A stretch of DNA of 64,000 bases from contig JARHVA010000460.1 of assembly GCA_037957365.1 (NCBI GenBank), positions 1,928,001 to 1,992,000 on the forward strand, given 5' to 3'. Below the pieces are notes generated by a model. It made no database searches and was not told the origin of the DNA. It saw only the letters and a list, made by a program, of their open reading frames with translations. How positions within the stretch are numbered: the first letter of the stretch is position 1; each line of letters begins with the position of its first letter. This DNA comes from Torreya grandis (lineage: Eukaryota > Streptophyta > Pinopsida > Cupressales > Taxaceae). The translations under genes were made by a program, and so were the position numbers. Positions 11,647 through 22,815 of this stretch are shown one piece after another.

Positions 11647-12024
11647 CTAGTTTTGGTATGGCTTGGAGTGCATATACTTGAGTGGGTCAGTGTTGGTTAT
11701 GACATAGGTTTTGTGATTAAGAAGGTAGTGGCGAAGTTTGGTGGCTACGAAGACTAAAGCTAAGTAGAGTTTCTCAGTATGGGTGTATTGAGTCTCGTAT
11801 TCCACAAGCGTGCAACTAATATAATATACAACTTGCTCTCTATGTTGTTTGTCTCGGTGAGCCAACATTGCCCCTAGAGAATGGTCGGTGGCAGAGATAT
11901 AAAAGTAAAATAGTTGGTCGTCCTTAGGAGGGGTAAGGATAAGTAGTGACAAAAGGTACTCTTTGAGTGAATCAAAGGATTTTTGACAATCATTATTCCG
12001 CTTAAAAGAGACATCCTTCTTCAA
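11647..12024 (-). pseudogene. First (Ty3-type) RNase H of the Tat gypsy element
   Basis: A 125-codon frame carries the usual order of Ty3 RNase H motifs: LFYFYISATDHSLGAML near the start, VVYYISCTLVEYE in the middle and an EKLYLALVFVATKLRHYLL stretch near the end. It ends at the DPLKYMHSKP connection that normally leads into the next domain. It follows the reverse transcriptase thumb directly. A stop separates it from the archaeal-type RNase H. Confidence 0.9.
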
Positions 12025-12059
12025 AAGGTGGTGGAAAGACTAACACCAGTCTGAAAGCT

Positions 12060-12990
12060 GGAAATGAAATGACGAATGGATTGAAGCTTCCCTTGCAAGC
12101 TTTGAAGCTGCTTAAGGTTGGTAGGAGGAAGCATGCCTATGATTGCTTTGATTTTTGCAGAATCAACTTTGATTCCATGAAGGGAGACAATGAAACCAAG
12201 GAGCTTTCCTGATAAGACCCCAAAAATGCACTTCTTGGGGTTAAGACAGACATGATAGTGGATAAATCACTCGAATATGATCTTAAGAATGACCAAGTGA
12301 TCTTTTCAGAGTTTGGATGTTTTGAGAAGGTCATCCATATAGTCCTCTACAATCTTATGGATGAGGTCATGGAAGATATAAGTCATGGCATGTTGGCAGG
12401 TTATACCAATGTTCTTTAATCTGAAAGGTAGTGCCCTATAATAGAAGGTTCCCTAAGGGGTGGTAAATGAAATTTTATGTTGATCTTCGGGGGTGATTAA
12501 GACCTGATTGTAACCCAAAAATTCATCCATGAGAGATAACATCTCATGTCTGACTGTAAGATCAATAATTTGGTCAATGCTAGGTAGAGGGAAGTTGTCT
12601 TTGAGGCAGGCGAGGTTGCGATCACAAAAGTATACATAAATGTGTCGTCCCGCTATGGCTTTACAAGTATGACATTTGAGACCCATTGGGGGTAGTCAAT
12701 GGGTTGAATAAAGTTAACAAATAGAAGATGTTGAAGCTCTTCTTTGATGAGAAGGCTATGCAGGGATGCATATGTCGAAGCTTTTGCTTGACAAGTTTAG
12801 CATCACGATGAGTGACTATGTTGTCGGTAGCAATGGCGGGGTCAATCCCAAGCATATCATTGTAAGACCAAACAAATTCTATGTTGCAGTTTTGGAGGAA
12901 GGAAGGGAAATCTTGAAGTTCCTCAGTATTCAACGATTGATCGATTTAGACAATATGGGGGATATCCAGAGTACCCAAGCTGATATATGT
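12060..12990 (-). pseudogene. Reverse transcriptase of the Tat gypsy element, frameshifted
   Basis: In order on the minus strand: the linker region ending KQKLRHMHP (about 12760), then DNFPLPSIDQIIDLT and SLMDEFLGYNQ (12453-12686), a PFRLKN version of the PFGLKN motif, the catalytic DYMDDLL box (about 12320-12345) and the LLGFIVS region. The YMDD acids are intact. The frame changes several times, for example between 12661 and 12686 and again after 12453, and stops occur in the thumb. The domain would copy element RNA to DNA within virus-like particles. Confidence 0.92.
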
Positions 12991-13779
12991 GGTAGATTCC
13001 TTCAACATGGTCAAGGACCCAGGAGGAAGGGATTTGTGGATTGAAGAATTGGGGCACCAAAGTAGGTGAGAATGAAATCATCACCCTGACACTAAATAGT
13101 GTTAATGGTAGGAGATTCTTCTCCTATCATCTCAGGATGGGTCATAGGGATGGTTATGGTCACCCCCTCCTTCTGATAAGTCAGGGGTCTAACGCTGATC
13201 ATGTTGATGAAAAAAAAGTTAGGTGGGATGATGTCATCATCCTCACATGAGAGTGGAGGTGAGGTTGGTGAGGAAGGGTCATCTTCCTCAATAATGGCAG
13301 TGGGTCGGTGTTTTGGGCTGCTTTTTTTTAGGTAGGACGAAACCAAGAAAGTGCTTTTCATGTAGGGTTTCCTAGTCTCAATGGAGACCAACTAATGTGG
13401 GCCATTTTCATACTGCCTAAGACCAAAGCCTTTCTAGGCACAATGATGAAGGTATGTCTTAGCGAAGCTTGGTTTGTTGAGTTAAGAGAAACCAATGGTG
13501 AATGGTCGAGGTGGTAGAGAGGTAGTAGGAGCACCAAGGGATTTGTCGAATCCCCCATAGACAAAATGGGTCTGACAATTGGAAGGTCCAAAGGGAATGA
13601 CAGTTCTGACATTAGGGTCATATCCTGGTTGGTTGATAAGTTGCCCATAATTGTGAGGAATAGGGAAAGCATCAAGAGCTAAAAGGTGATACTCACCTAG
13701 CAAAAGGTGATGAAACGTTGATTCCAAAGGATCGATAGTGGCGATTTGGTTCAAAAGGATAGAGGAACTAGTGGATGCC

Positions 13780-14235
13780 TCATCGGTGGAAGGAGGTATG
13801 ATATCCACATTGGTATTTCAAGGTTGGGTTTATTGTCGAGGGTGTGATGGATGGGGGTATGAGGACACCATTGGGGCAATAGGTCATGTTACATATCGAG
13901 AAAGGACTTGGGTCAGCGTGGATGGTGATGACCTGGCCTTCATGTTTAAACTTAATGCAATGATGGAGGGTAGAGGGAACACAACCCATGGAATGGATCC
14001 AAGGTCGTCCCAACAAAATATTGTATTAGAATTCACCTTCTACAACATAGAACAATTTAAGGAGTGTGCAAGGTCCTACATAGATATGAAGGAAAATAGT
14101 TCCCAGTGTAGTGGCCATGGTATCGTTGAAGGAATGAAGAATGATGGAGGATTCAGACATAACATTATTCGACAGGATGATTTGGTTGTAGGCATGAGAG
14201 GATATGATGTTTATGATATCTCCCCCATCAATCAT
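13780..14235 (-). pseudogene. Aspartic protease region of the Tat gypsy element
   Basis: One frame (14235-14026) begins MIDGGDIINII, matching the flap and strand region after the active site in Tat-type proteases, where IDGGS followed by N is usual. The next (14016-13780) begins MLGRPWIHSMGCVPS, the well-conserved LLGRPWIH block at the protease end. The catalytic DTGA/DSGS box was not located; the equivalent position seems to be the IDGG stretch. Protease matures the gag-pol polyprotein. Confidence 0.8.
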
Positions 14236-14588
14236 GATCTATTTGATGCGGGTTTGGTTGATATAGGCAGTGATAAAGAGAGGAAGATCTGGGACCTCAG
14301 GGTGGATGGAAAGTATTTCCAAATCCTTGAAGGTAACAAGGTTGGAAATTCGAAGGGCATTGACAAAGGTGGCTAGAGGTTGGAGGTCCTTGGGCTGGAC
14401 CACAATGGATTGCAAAGTTTCATTAGTGGTTGGCGGTGATGGAGAGAGGTGGAAATCAACTCATACAATCTCATCTTTGTCAAGGTCTGGTGAAGTTGCT
14501 TGATGATAACTCTCCAGATATATTCTGAGGGGTTAGATTAGGAGGTACCTAAGATAGACACCTTGGATTTAGTCGAAGATGAAGATGG

Positions 14589-15422
14589 TTAGGTGTGAGT
14601 TAGTTTGGAGTTTGAGGAGGGGTGCATCCCAAGAATGGACACCTTAGCCTTCCCCTTATCCTTTTGTTGTGCTCTTGTGACCACATTGATAGTATGGATA
14701 GAAGGAGAGGCTGAGCTGGAGGATTGGTCAGATTCATCCTCAGTCCGAAGTGAGGGTGGAGGAGTAGGTGAATGTTGGGTATGTATGGCTGGTGGTTGGA
14801 TTATTATGAGGCTCATAGGAGGTTCGTCTGATAACAGATCGTCCACATCGTAAATCTGATGGATGATGGCTTGGAGAGCTTTGTAATTCTCAGTATCATG
14901 CCCTGGTGTCCTATGATAAGCAAAAACTTGGTGATCATTATACCAAGTGGGTTTTGAAGCTAGAGGGTCAAAGGGTTTGATGGGAGGTAGGGCTAAAAAA
15001 GAGGTTTATAATAACCTATGGAGAATGGCTGAGTAAGATTCAGTCAAAGATGGTAAAGGTTTACAGGTTTTTGCTTTAGTAGTCGAGGTAGGAGGTTGTT
15101 TGGAAATAGGTTTGGTAGTGGGTGCCTTGGGTAAGGTGGTACACTTGGTTGATGGCTTCAATTTAGGTAAGGGGGTGATGAGCTAGATGTGAAGATCACA
15201 AGGTAGGTAGCTTAGGTATTGTTGGTGCAGTGAAAAGAGGTGTATCAAAGAACACCTATGAAGGTGTCACCAAAAGAGGTGGTGAGGTTTTGGTAGAGAG
15301 GATAGGCCTCCTGCTCAAGGTAGAAGGATGAGGCCCCAAAATGGAGGGCAAAGTTGAGGGAGGCAAATTTTGTGCCTTCTGACCTTGATGTGGTTTTGCC
15401 TCTTATGTTGTTTTGGTTTGAT
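14589..15422 (-). pseudogene. C-terminal gag of the Tat gypsy element with a second zinc-knuckle-like module
   Basis: On the minus strand a WYN...AYHRTPGHDTEN stretch (about 14881-14955) resembles the FHR...H...C module near 21000, but both expected Cys positions read Phe and Tyr. It is followed by a Pro/Ser-rich, acidic linker (14846-14589) leading towards the protease. The copia element interrupts gag at 15423, so this part continues at 19974. The region has several stops. Confidence 0.65.
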
Positions 15423-16250
15423 TGTTAGGTTGTGGAGCTAAAAAATTTAACTATGCAGACGAAGAGGAGGTTGTTGAAGTTCCAGAAGTATCGGCGTCGG
15501 CAGTATGACCGACGTTGGTCATGATGAATGCAGAAGGCAACCGGCGTCGGCAAGGAGTCGGTCGACGTCGGTCAGCACCAGTTAGACAGGGACCGACGTC
15601 GGTCACCTGTGTGTTCCAGAACTGTTCGTTGCACGAATAGTTAGTTAGTTGAACTGAGTGTTTGCATGTAAAAGCTATTTCGAGTCTTGAGCTGCGTGTC
15701 TATTATTAGTAAACTAAGAGTCTAAATTATTGTTTTAGTCTGGGATCTATTTATAGACCCATTGGCATGTATTGTAATGATGATCTAAAAAGGAAGGCAA
15801 GGAAGATCCTTCCATTGTAAGATCATTGAGTTGCAGGTTCATGGGAGATCTACTTGAAGTACTTTAGAGTGCTTGGTGTACTGGTAGGATTATTACTGAC
15901 TGGTTGGAGAGGTGAACACCAATTCTGTGTGTGAGTTGTGTGTTGGGACCATTTTTGGTAGGAGAGTGTTTTGAAGAAGAATTATTGTACACTTGAGGTG
16001 TGGCAAGCCTCTGTAAGGTGGAAGAGTGTGGCGTCTCTTTATTGTATTCTTTTCTGTACAAGTATTAATACAAGATTGTATATTGTCTCTCATATTCTGT
16101 GCTATGTGTGAATTCTAGTTACTTGTACTTCTGGATATTTCTGTATGTTTAATTGCTTGTATTTGGTAATCATATTGTGCTCTTTCTGAGGAGCAAGATC
16201 CTAATAAGAGGGATCAGAACAAGGTGTGTTTGTTCTTGGATTCCCTGACA
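15423..16250 (+). repeat. 5' LTR of the nested copia element
   Basis: An 828 bp LTR that begins TGTTAGGTTGTGG and ends CCCTGACA. A cluster of CpG palindromes lies at 15491-15604, including a perfect GACCGACGTCGGTC at 15591-15604. A TATA-like TATTTATA sits at 15748-15755 and is shared with the other LTR. This gives U3 of about 350 bp upstream of the likely start site. Compared with 19083-19973 it lacks a stretch of about 60 bp. Confidence 0.93.
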
Positions 16251-16252
16251 AC

Positions 16253-16264
16253 TGGTATCAGAGC
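16253..16264 (+). other. Primer-binding site of the copia element (initiator Met tRNA)
   Basis: TGGTATCAGAGC lies two bases after the 5' LTR. It is the standard plant copia primer-binding site, complementary to the 3' end of initiator methionine tRNA. Confidence 0.92.
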
Positions 16265-16361
16265 TTTTTGGTTGGGATACTAACAGGTTGGATTAGATCT
16301 GGTTAGTGTGTGTTGATTACAGGTTACTCACAGGGGTTTCTGTTCAAGTGGGAGTAGAGCA

Positions 16362-17880
16362 ATGGCAGAAGAAAGTAGACTACGAATGGAGAAGTTTAAT
16401 GGCAAGAACTATCAATTATAGAGGATGCAGATTGAAGATTATCTGTATCAAAAAGATTTGTACTTACCGTTGGGTGGGGTTGATTGCAAGCCCTGTGATA
16501 TGAAGGATGAAGAATGGGAGGTTCTTGATCGAAAGGCTCTGGGATCTATAAGATTGAGTCTTGCATCGTCTGTGATTTTCAACTTATCACAATGTAAGAC
16601 AACGGTAGAGTTGATGGAATCTTTGGCAAATTTATATGAAAAACTCTCAGCGTCAAATAAGGTATTTCTTATGAAGCAATTATTTAATTTGCAAATGTTG
16701 GAAGGTGGATCTGTTCATAGTCATCTTAGTGATTTCCATGGTTTGGTAAACCAGTTATATTCAGTCAATATTGTTTTTGATGATGAAATTAAGGCTCTCT
16801 TAATCTTATGTTCATTACCTGAAAGTTGGGAGAGTTTGGTAATGGCAGTTTCTAATACTGCGTCTGCTTCTAAAATCTTAAAAGTGGATGATATTGTGAG
16901 TGTGATCTTGAATGAAGAGATACGCAAGAAAAACACAGGTGAATCATCAGGGAATGCTTTGATTGTTGAAGGCAGAGGAAGGCAAAGAGAGAAGATCGAG
17001 CGTGGGAGATCAAGGTCAAAGATAGGCAGGAGATCCAAGTCCAGGTATGGCAGAATAACCTACTGAAAATGTGGAAAGCAAGGGCACTTAAAGAGAGATT
17101 GCAGGTCAAGTGAAGATCAGCATGAAGGACATGAAGAAGAAGCAGATGTTGCGGATTTCGTTGCACAGGATGCTCTCGTATGTTTTTTGGATAAAGTAGA
17201 ATCTTGGGTTTTAGATTCTGGTGCCTCTTTTCATGCATCCCCAAATAGAGAATTTTTTCATGAGTATGTCTAAGGAGACTTTGGAGAAATTTGTTTAGGG
17301 GATGGTAAGCCTTGTTAGATGGTTGGCAAAGGAAAAGTGAAACTGAAATTGCAGACAGGTAACACATGGTTGTTGAAGGAGGTCATGCATGTCCCAGTTC
17401 TGGAGCGGAATTTGATTTCTGTAAGAAGTTTGGGTGATGAGGGTTGCACAGTAACTCTCACAGCGGACTCTTGGAAGGTTACCAAGGGTGCACTTATTGT
17501 AGCAAGAGGTAAGAAAGTAGGTACGCTTTATCTATCTACTTATATTACTGATTCTCTTTCTGGGTTATCTACTTCAGCTGTAGATTCGAAGATGTGGCTT
17601 AATAGGCTTGGTCACATGAATAAGGAGATGCATATTCTTGAGTCAAAGGCTATGCTTTCGGATTTGAAGAGCATAGATCGAGATTTTTGTATGCAGAAGG
17701 AGGTGACGTTTCTTGAGGAATTCGATGTTAGTAACAAGAACATGAAAGCCTTAGTTTTCAAGGAGAAGGTGACGGACATAGTTCAGCACAAGGGACAAAA
17801 GAATTCTGAGCAGAGCAAGGTTGATTTGGATAGGATTTTGATCCAAAAGGAGCTCGCGAGTAGAAGTCAGTTCTCATAAG
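16362..17880 (+). pseudogene. copia gag, protease and pre-integrase region, interrupted by stops
   Basis: From an ATG at 16362 the frame has MAEESRLRMEKFNGKNYQL, then an in-frame TAG, then the UBN2-type gag domain (16425-17066) with EDYLYQKDLYLPL near its start. A zinc knuckle follows at about 17063-17104 (KCGKQGHLKRDC, the first Cys lost to a change plus stop). The protease box VLDSGASFHA is at about 17211-17240, with later stops at 17271 and 17316. A pre-integrase stretch LNRLGHMNKEMHILES lies at 17600-17645. The reading after 17700 is Lys-rich and unlike an integrase core, so pol is lost from here. Gag packages RNA and the protease matures the polyprotein. The sequence type resembles the Tork group; that placement is tentative. 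Confidence 0.9.
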
Positions 17881-18090
17881 AAAAACACAGAGACTGACGT
17901 CGGCTAAAAAACTGACGTCGGCGTCTAGACAGGGACCGATGTCGGCTATGTGCAGCTCGACATCGGTGACTCAGGGACAGATAAACACCGGCGTCGGATA
18001 GGGGGAACCGACGTCAGCGATGAGGCAGTCGCAGAGAACCGACATCAGTCGGGTGCAGACTGAGATGTGACCGGCATCGATCACTGAGAC
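17880..18090 (+). repeat. Cluster of GACGTCGG palindrome-like units inside the copia element
   Basis: About ten units around a CGACGTCGG or CGGCGTCGG theme occur in 200 bp, with spacers such as GTCTAGACAGGGACCGATGTCGG that resemble the LTR words around 15585-15605. The cluster replaces part of the integrase coding region. It may be LTR-derived DNA brought in by template switching, or independent amplification. Confidence 0.75.
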
Positions 18091-18099
18091 GAATTTTGG

Positions 18100-19070
18100 G
18101 TGGACAGCAAGCTGCCAAGGAGTCTCAAGCGCCCATATGGAGGACTTAAAGGGTATGTAAGCCTCAAATTCGTCATTTCCCTTCTTTACACTACTTGTTG
18201 CTCACTTATGGTAAAGAACCAGGAAGTTATTAAAGAAGCAGAGCAGGTAGATCCAAAAAACAGTGGGAGCTCGGCATGGATGAAGGATGTGATTCTTTGG
18301 AGGAGAACCAAACAGAGTTTTTGGGTGGAGTTGCCAGCTGAAAGGAAGCATTGAGAGACGAATGGATGTTCAGGATGAAGAAGAGCAGGAATGGATACGT
18401 GAGACGGAAGGCCAGGGTATATGGTCTTGTGTAAGCTGCAGGGCAATGGAGGTTTGATCATTGTGTTTCTCTTTACCAGGTTGGATAATATTAGCTACAT
18501 TATCTTATTACTGTATGATGTGCTTGTTGCAGGGTTACATATACAGGGAGTTGCTAAACTAAAGGTAAAGCTAGTTCAGAGGTGTGTCATGAGGAATCTG
18601 GGAGCAGCAAGGTTCTTTGGCATGAGTGTGTTCTAGGGACATGGAAGGTCACATGTTGACTTTGTTTCAAGATGATTGTGTGAGACCGATTAGCACGCCG
18701 ATGGTTGGACAGTTCACAGAACAGTGTCTTGATTCACATAATGAAGTTAAGTGCATGGTATGTACTAGACCTGAGTTTTTCCAAGCAGTGAGAGTTGTCA
18801 CAAGTTTGGAGCCAATCCGAGAAAGAAGCATTGGAGGGTAGTTCAGTGGATTCTTAGAGGGACCAGCAGCAGGTGCACATGCTATGCAGGGTCAAGTTAT
18901 TTTCTACATGGGTTTGTAGATGTGGATGTGGCAGGGGATTTAGATGACAGGTGTTGCACCACAAGTTTTGTGGTGGTTGGTCTTCAAGGGTGATCTTGAA
19001 GAGGGATACAGAGCCAAGAGAACAAACTAGATGATGTACAGGTATAGGTACAGTTGTAGCTGTTTATCTC
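18100..19070 (+). pseudogene. Remnants of copia reverse transcriptase and RNase H
   Basis: A reverse transcriptase fragment lies at about 18480-18635: SYIILLLYDVLVAG is the catalytic YVDDML region with the two Asp reduced to one by a deletion, followed by MRNLGAARFFGMSV. An RNase H fragment is at about 18840-18990: QWILRGT, then GFVDVDVAGDLDDR and TTSFV, matching the usual tail of copia pol. The stretches between are scrambled or deleted. Confidence 0.82.
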
Positions 19071-19082
19071 CAAGTGAGAGAT

Positions 19083-19973
19083 TGTTAGGTTATGGAACTA
19101 AAAGCTTCAACTATGCAGATGAAGAGGAGGTTGCTGAAGTTCCAGAAGTACCAGCGTCGATAGTATGACCGACGTCGATCATGATGAATGCAGAAGGCAA
19201 TCGGTGTCGACAGGGAGTCGGCCGATGTCGGTCAGCACTAGTTAGACAGGGACCGACGTCGGTCGCCTGTGTGTTCCAGAACTGTTCATTGCACGAACAG
19301 TTAGTTACTTGAACTAAGTGTTTGCATGTAAAAGCTATTTCGAGTCTTGAGCTGCATGTCTATTATTAGTAAACTAAGAGTCTAAGTTATTGTTTAAGTC
19401 TGGGATCTATTTATAGACCCATTGGCATGTATTGTAATGATGAGCTAAAAAGGAAGGTAAGGAAGATCCTTCCATTGTAAGATCATTGAGTTGCAGGTTG
19501 TTGCAAGCTCATAGGAGATCTACATGTGTAAGTATGATCTGTTGAATTACAGGTTGCAGGTTCATGGGAGATCTACTTGAAGTACTTTAGAGTGCTTGGT
19601 GTACTGGCAGGGTTATTACTGACTGGTTGGAGAGGTGAACACCAATTTTGTGTGTGAGTTGTGTGTTGGGACCGTTTTTGGTAAGAGAGTGTTTTGAAGA
19701 AGAATTATTGTACACTTGAGGTGTGGCAAGCCTCTGTAAGGTGGAAGAATGTGGCGTCTCTTTATTGTATTCTTTTCTGTACAAGTATTAATACAAGATT
19801 GTATATTGTCTCTCATATTCTGTGCTATGTGTGAATTCTAGTTACTTGTACTTCTGGATATTTCCGCATGTTTAATTGCTTGTATTTGGTAATCATATTG
19901 TGCTCTTTCTGAGGAGCAAGATCCTAACAAGAGGGATCAAAACAAAGTGTATTTGTTCTTGGATTCCCCGACA
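19083..19973 (+). repeat. 3' LTR of the nested copia element
   Basis: An 891 bp LTR closely matching 15423-16250, by eye clearly more alike than the two gypsy LTRs are. It contains about 60 extra bases near 19500-19560, in which the GGTTGCAGG and GGAGATCTAC words are repeated, so it looks like a local duplication or a loss in the other LTR. The palindrome cluster is at 19150-19264. Confidence 0.93.
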
Positions 19974-22815
19974 CTGATGTGTGGTTGGTGGGTTTGAGGG
20001 GGTCGGGTCCACTTTCACAGACAGGTGACTAAGGCTTGGTGTAGGGAGGATACCAAGATTCTTGGTAGATCTGGCTGGGATGATAGGAGAGGGCTTGGCT
20101 ACTTGGGCCTTGGTTGGCCTAAGTGGATGAGGGTTGTTTAGTTTGGTGGAAGTTTTAGTTGGTTGGTTAAAGGGTTTGGTTGTCCAAGTAGATATGGTAA
20201 GAGGTTGGTAAATGGAAGTGGTAGGTTGGTCTGACCGAGGAAGGGTTAGAGGTTCTGATTGAGTAATGTAAGGGAGACCTAATTACTTCTAGAAGGTGGC
20301 TTGATCCATGTAAGGGTTGGAGATAAACTCTAATTTCTGCACTAGCCTAGAGAAGGGTTTATAGGTGGGTTTGATTCCTTGAATGGTAGATCTAAAAGAC
20401 AACCCCCTAGGTGGAGACATAGGGATGATAACCTCATCCTCTTCCTCAATCAAAGGATGCGAGGTTGAGATAGGTGGTTCCTCTATGGAAGGAGTGGGCA
20501 TGGGGTTTTCCTCCTCGAGAATGCTCTTCAAAGGGAAATTGGTTTGCTCGGTAACTAAAGGTGAGGGTGAGGCGGCGATGGTTGGTTATTCTGGTATATC
20601 AGTTAAAAGGGTGATTGGTGGCTCCACTACCTCAATAAGTGGAGGGGGAGAAGATGGTGTCTCCTCGGCTTGGGTATTTGAAGGAAGGGAAGGTAATTCT
20701 ACTACCTCGATAAGTAGAGAGGGTGAGAGATAAATGGGTTGGATAACAGGGTCTTTAGCCATGAGTGTGTCAAGGACCATGTTAATCGTATGGGTATCGT
20801 GAGAGCATTTGACGTTGTTGCTCTCATTCTTGGTAAGAGCATGGTTTGGGAAGGGTTGCCTGAATATATCAAGGGCTTGGTTTGATGGTGCATTGGAGTT
20901 GTCCAATGTAAGATCCCCCTTGTCAATGAGGGATTGGACAAGGCTTTTGAAGGTGTTGCACCTACTGACATCATGTTCTATCACTCGATGGAAGGCACAC
21001 AGATCATTCTCATTGTACCAACTAGGTGCAGGACAAGAAGAGTCAAATTGTTGGGGTGGCTTGATAGGAGGAAGTTGAATGATATTGTATTTCAATAACT
21101 TCTCCAAGATGGAAGCATAGGATTCTTCAAGTGGAGTGAATTGATTTTGGTTGTTCTGGGTTTAATTCCTCGAGTTTTATTTTGAGGAACTAGAGGGATT
21201 AGATTGGTTGACAGAAGGTGGAGGGGTGGCTTTTAGTACAACTGCATTCATGGTTCCCTTGTTCTTGGTGTTGGTATCGGGTTGGTTGCTTGACTTGGAG
21301 GAAGAAGCCTCATTGGCTTTATAGGTTGAGTTCTTGTTTTTGAGTTTAAGCTTTCCTTCGTCAATGGTGTGGTTTTCCAACTTACATGCCATGGTAAAAG
21401 CTTCATTAAAGGTTCGAAAGCTTTGGACATGCAAGGTAGAAGAGATATGGTTGGCACATGCTCGAGCAAAGAGCTCTATGAGTTTGGGATAAGACAAGGA
21501 AAAAGACAGTTGGTTAATTAGGCTCCTCCAATGAGCCATAAAATCGGCAACATATTCATCCTCAAACTGCCGAATAGACTAGGGGTCAGTGATCACTTTC
21601 TTGGAGATATTGATCAAAAAATGGTCCAAGAATATTTGAGCTAGTTGGGTGAAGGAGAAGATAGAATGTTTGGGTAAGACACTATACCAATCTAAGGCCA
21701 GACCGGCTAGAGACATGGGAAAGGTGCAGAGAAGAAGAGCATCACCATAAGTGATGAGATAGCAAGCATGCCTGAATGCCCTAAGGTGTTGTTGGGGATC
21801 CTCCTTACTTTGAAATTTAAAGAACTTGAGAAGTTACCATTGGGAAGGATATGGCTTAATAGGTACGGATGGATGGATAGGCTCATTACAAACTTGGTCA
21901 TACGATAAGATGTGAGCACCCAAAATGGATGACTCTAGGGTGGTCATCATGTCAATAAGCATATTCATTAGGTCGGTTTGGGGTTGTGCCCCTATAGGGT
22001 TATAAGATGCATATTATTGCGGTGGTTGGGAGAGATATGGATAGTGGGTAGAAGGTTGGGAGGTTGCCACATATGGGTAAGTGGATGTTGAAGTTTGGGT
22101 AGAGGATACATAAAGATAGGTCGAGGCAGGTAGATGGGTAGTGGGCACATGCCCTTGTGGATTAGGGACGTAGCCAAAGGTTGGTCCAAGGGTGCTTGTT
22201 GGATAGGAGCGGTAGTTGGGTTGGTGACCGATGGAAGGGCGGTGACCCTTGTACTAATCGGTGGCAAGGTAGAGGGTATGGACACCACAAGGCTTTGAAG
22301 CAGAGTGGTGGTTGATGGGTTGAAGGTAGCTAAAGGGAGGTTGGTAGGGCTATAGGTAAGCACTCCTATAGTGGAGGAGTGGTTGTTAAGAGTTCAAGGT
22401 ATAAGGGCAGTGGTAGTTTAGGTTGGTTGGTTTTCAATAGTAGTCTCAAAGGGGTTGATAGTTGATGAGGAAGCTTGGGTGGTTAACGATTGAGTAGTAA
22501 CCGTGGCAATGGAGGTACTCCCCATGAGTTGGAGAGGCATGCCATAAAACGGATCTACAGATGGGTCGAAATCAAGATACGGTAAGACGTGGTTGTAAGA
22601 TAATGTTGTAAGGCTACATGATTATTGTATAGGAAAGTGACAAAATCTACATCTCTTTGGGGAACTTCCTGAGGGAAGGGAGGACTTCTCGAGCGGTGAG
22701 GAGAGTTTGTTGGTTTGGAAACATAGTCCATGGATGAAGAGGTAGAATAGGTAGGTTAACTTGGTGGTGGGTTTTGCTCCGCAATGTCTCTTCGTTGTTG
22801 GCGAGTGAGAACCAT
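19974..22815 (-). pseudogene. N-terminal and central gag of the Tat gypsy element
   Basis: The start is taken as the minus-strand ATG at 22815, because it opens with MVLTRQQRRD, a start often seen in plant Tat gag proteins. After a Pro/Thr-rich stretch (22363-21992) comes the capsid-like retrotransposon gag domain (about 21900-21340), with WRSLINQLS, PKLIELFARAC and a FNEAFTMACKLE segment. Then follows a Lys/Ser/Asn-rich linker and a zinc-knuckle-like CAFHRVIEHDVSRC (about 20960-21000). Gag forms the particle that packages the element RNA. Several stops and shifts interrupt it, and the copia element splits it. Confidence 0.82.

Larger units (their letters stand above)
15423..19973 (+). mobile_element. 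Ty1/copia LTR retrotransposon nested in the gypsy gag region, internally deleted
   Basis: Two direct LTRs (15423-16250 and 19083-19973) start TGTTAGGTT and end GACA. A tRNA-iMet primer-binding site follows the first, and a purine-rich CAAGTGAGAGAT precedes the second. Flanks are TTGAT (15418-15422) and CTGAT (19974-19978), a 5 bp target duplication with one transition. The internal part (about 2.8 kb, normally about 4.5 kb) keeps gag, protease and pre-integrase, then jumps to fragments of reverse transcriptase and RNase H. The integrase core is missing. Broken frames mean it is dead. It is younger than the gypsy copy it interrupts. Confidence 0.93.

Noticed and set aside
13738..14376. A 212-codon plus-strand open frame
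   Set aside because: It is the reverse complement of the protease region of the gypsy element, where the minus strand has clear protease motifs.
16870..17367. A 165-codon minus-strand open frame
   Set aside because: It runs opposite to the copia gag and protease, which explain the same DNA.
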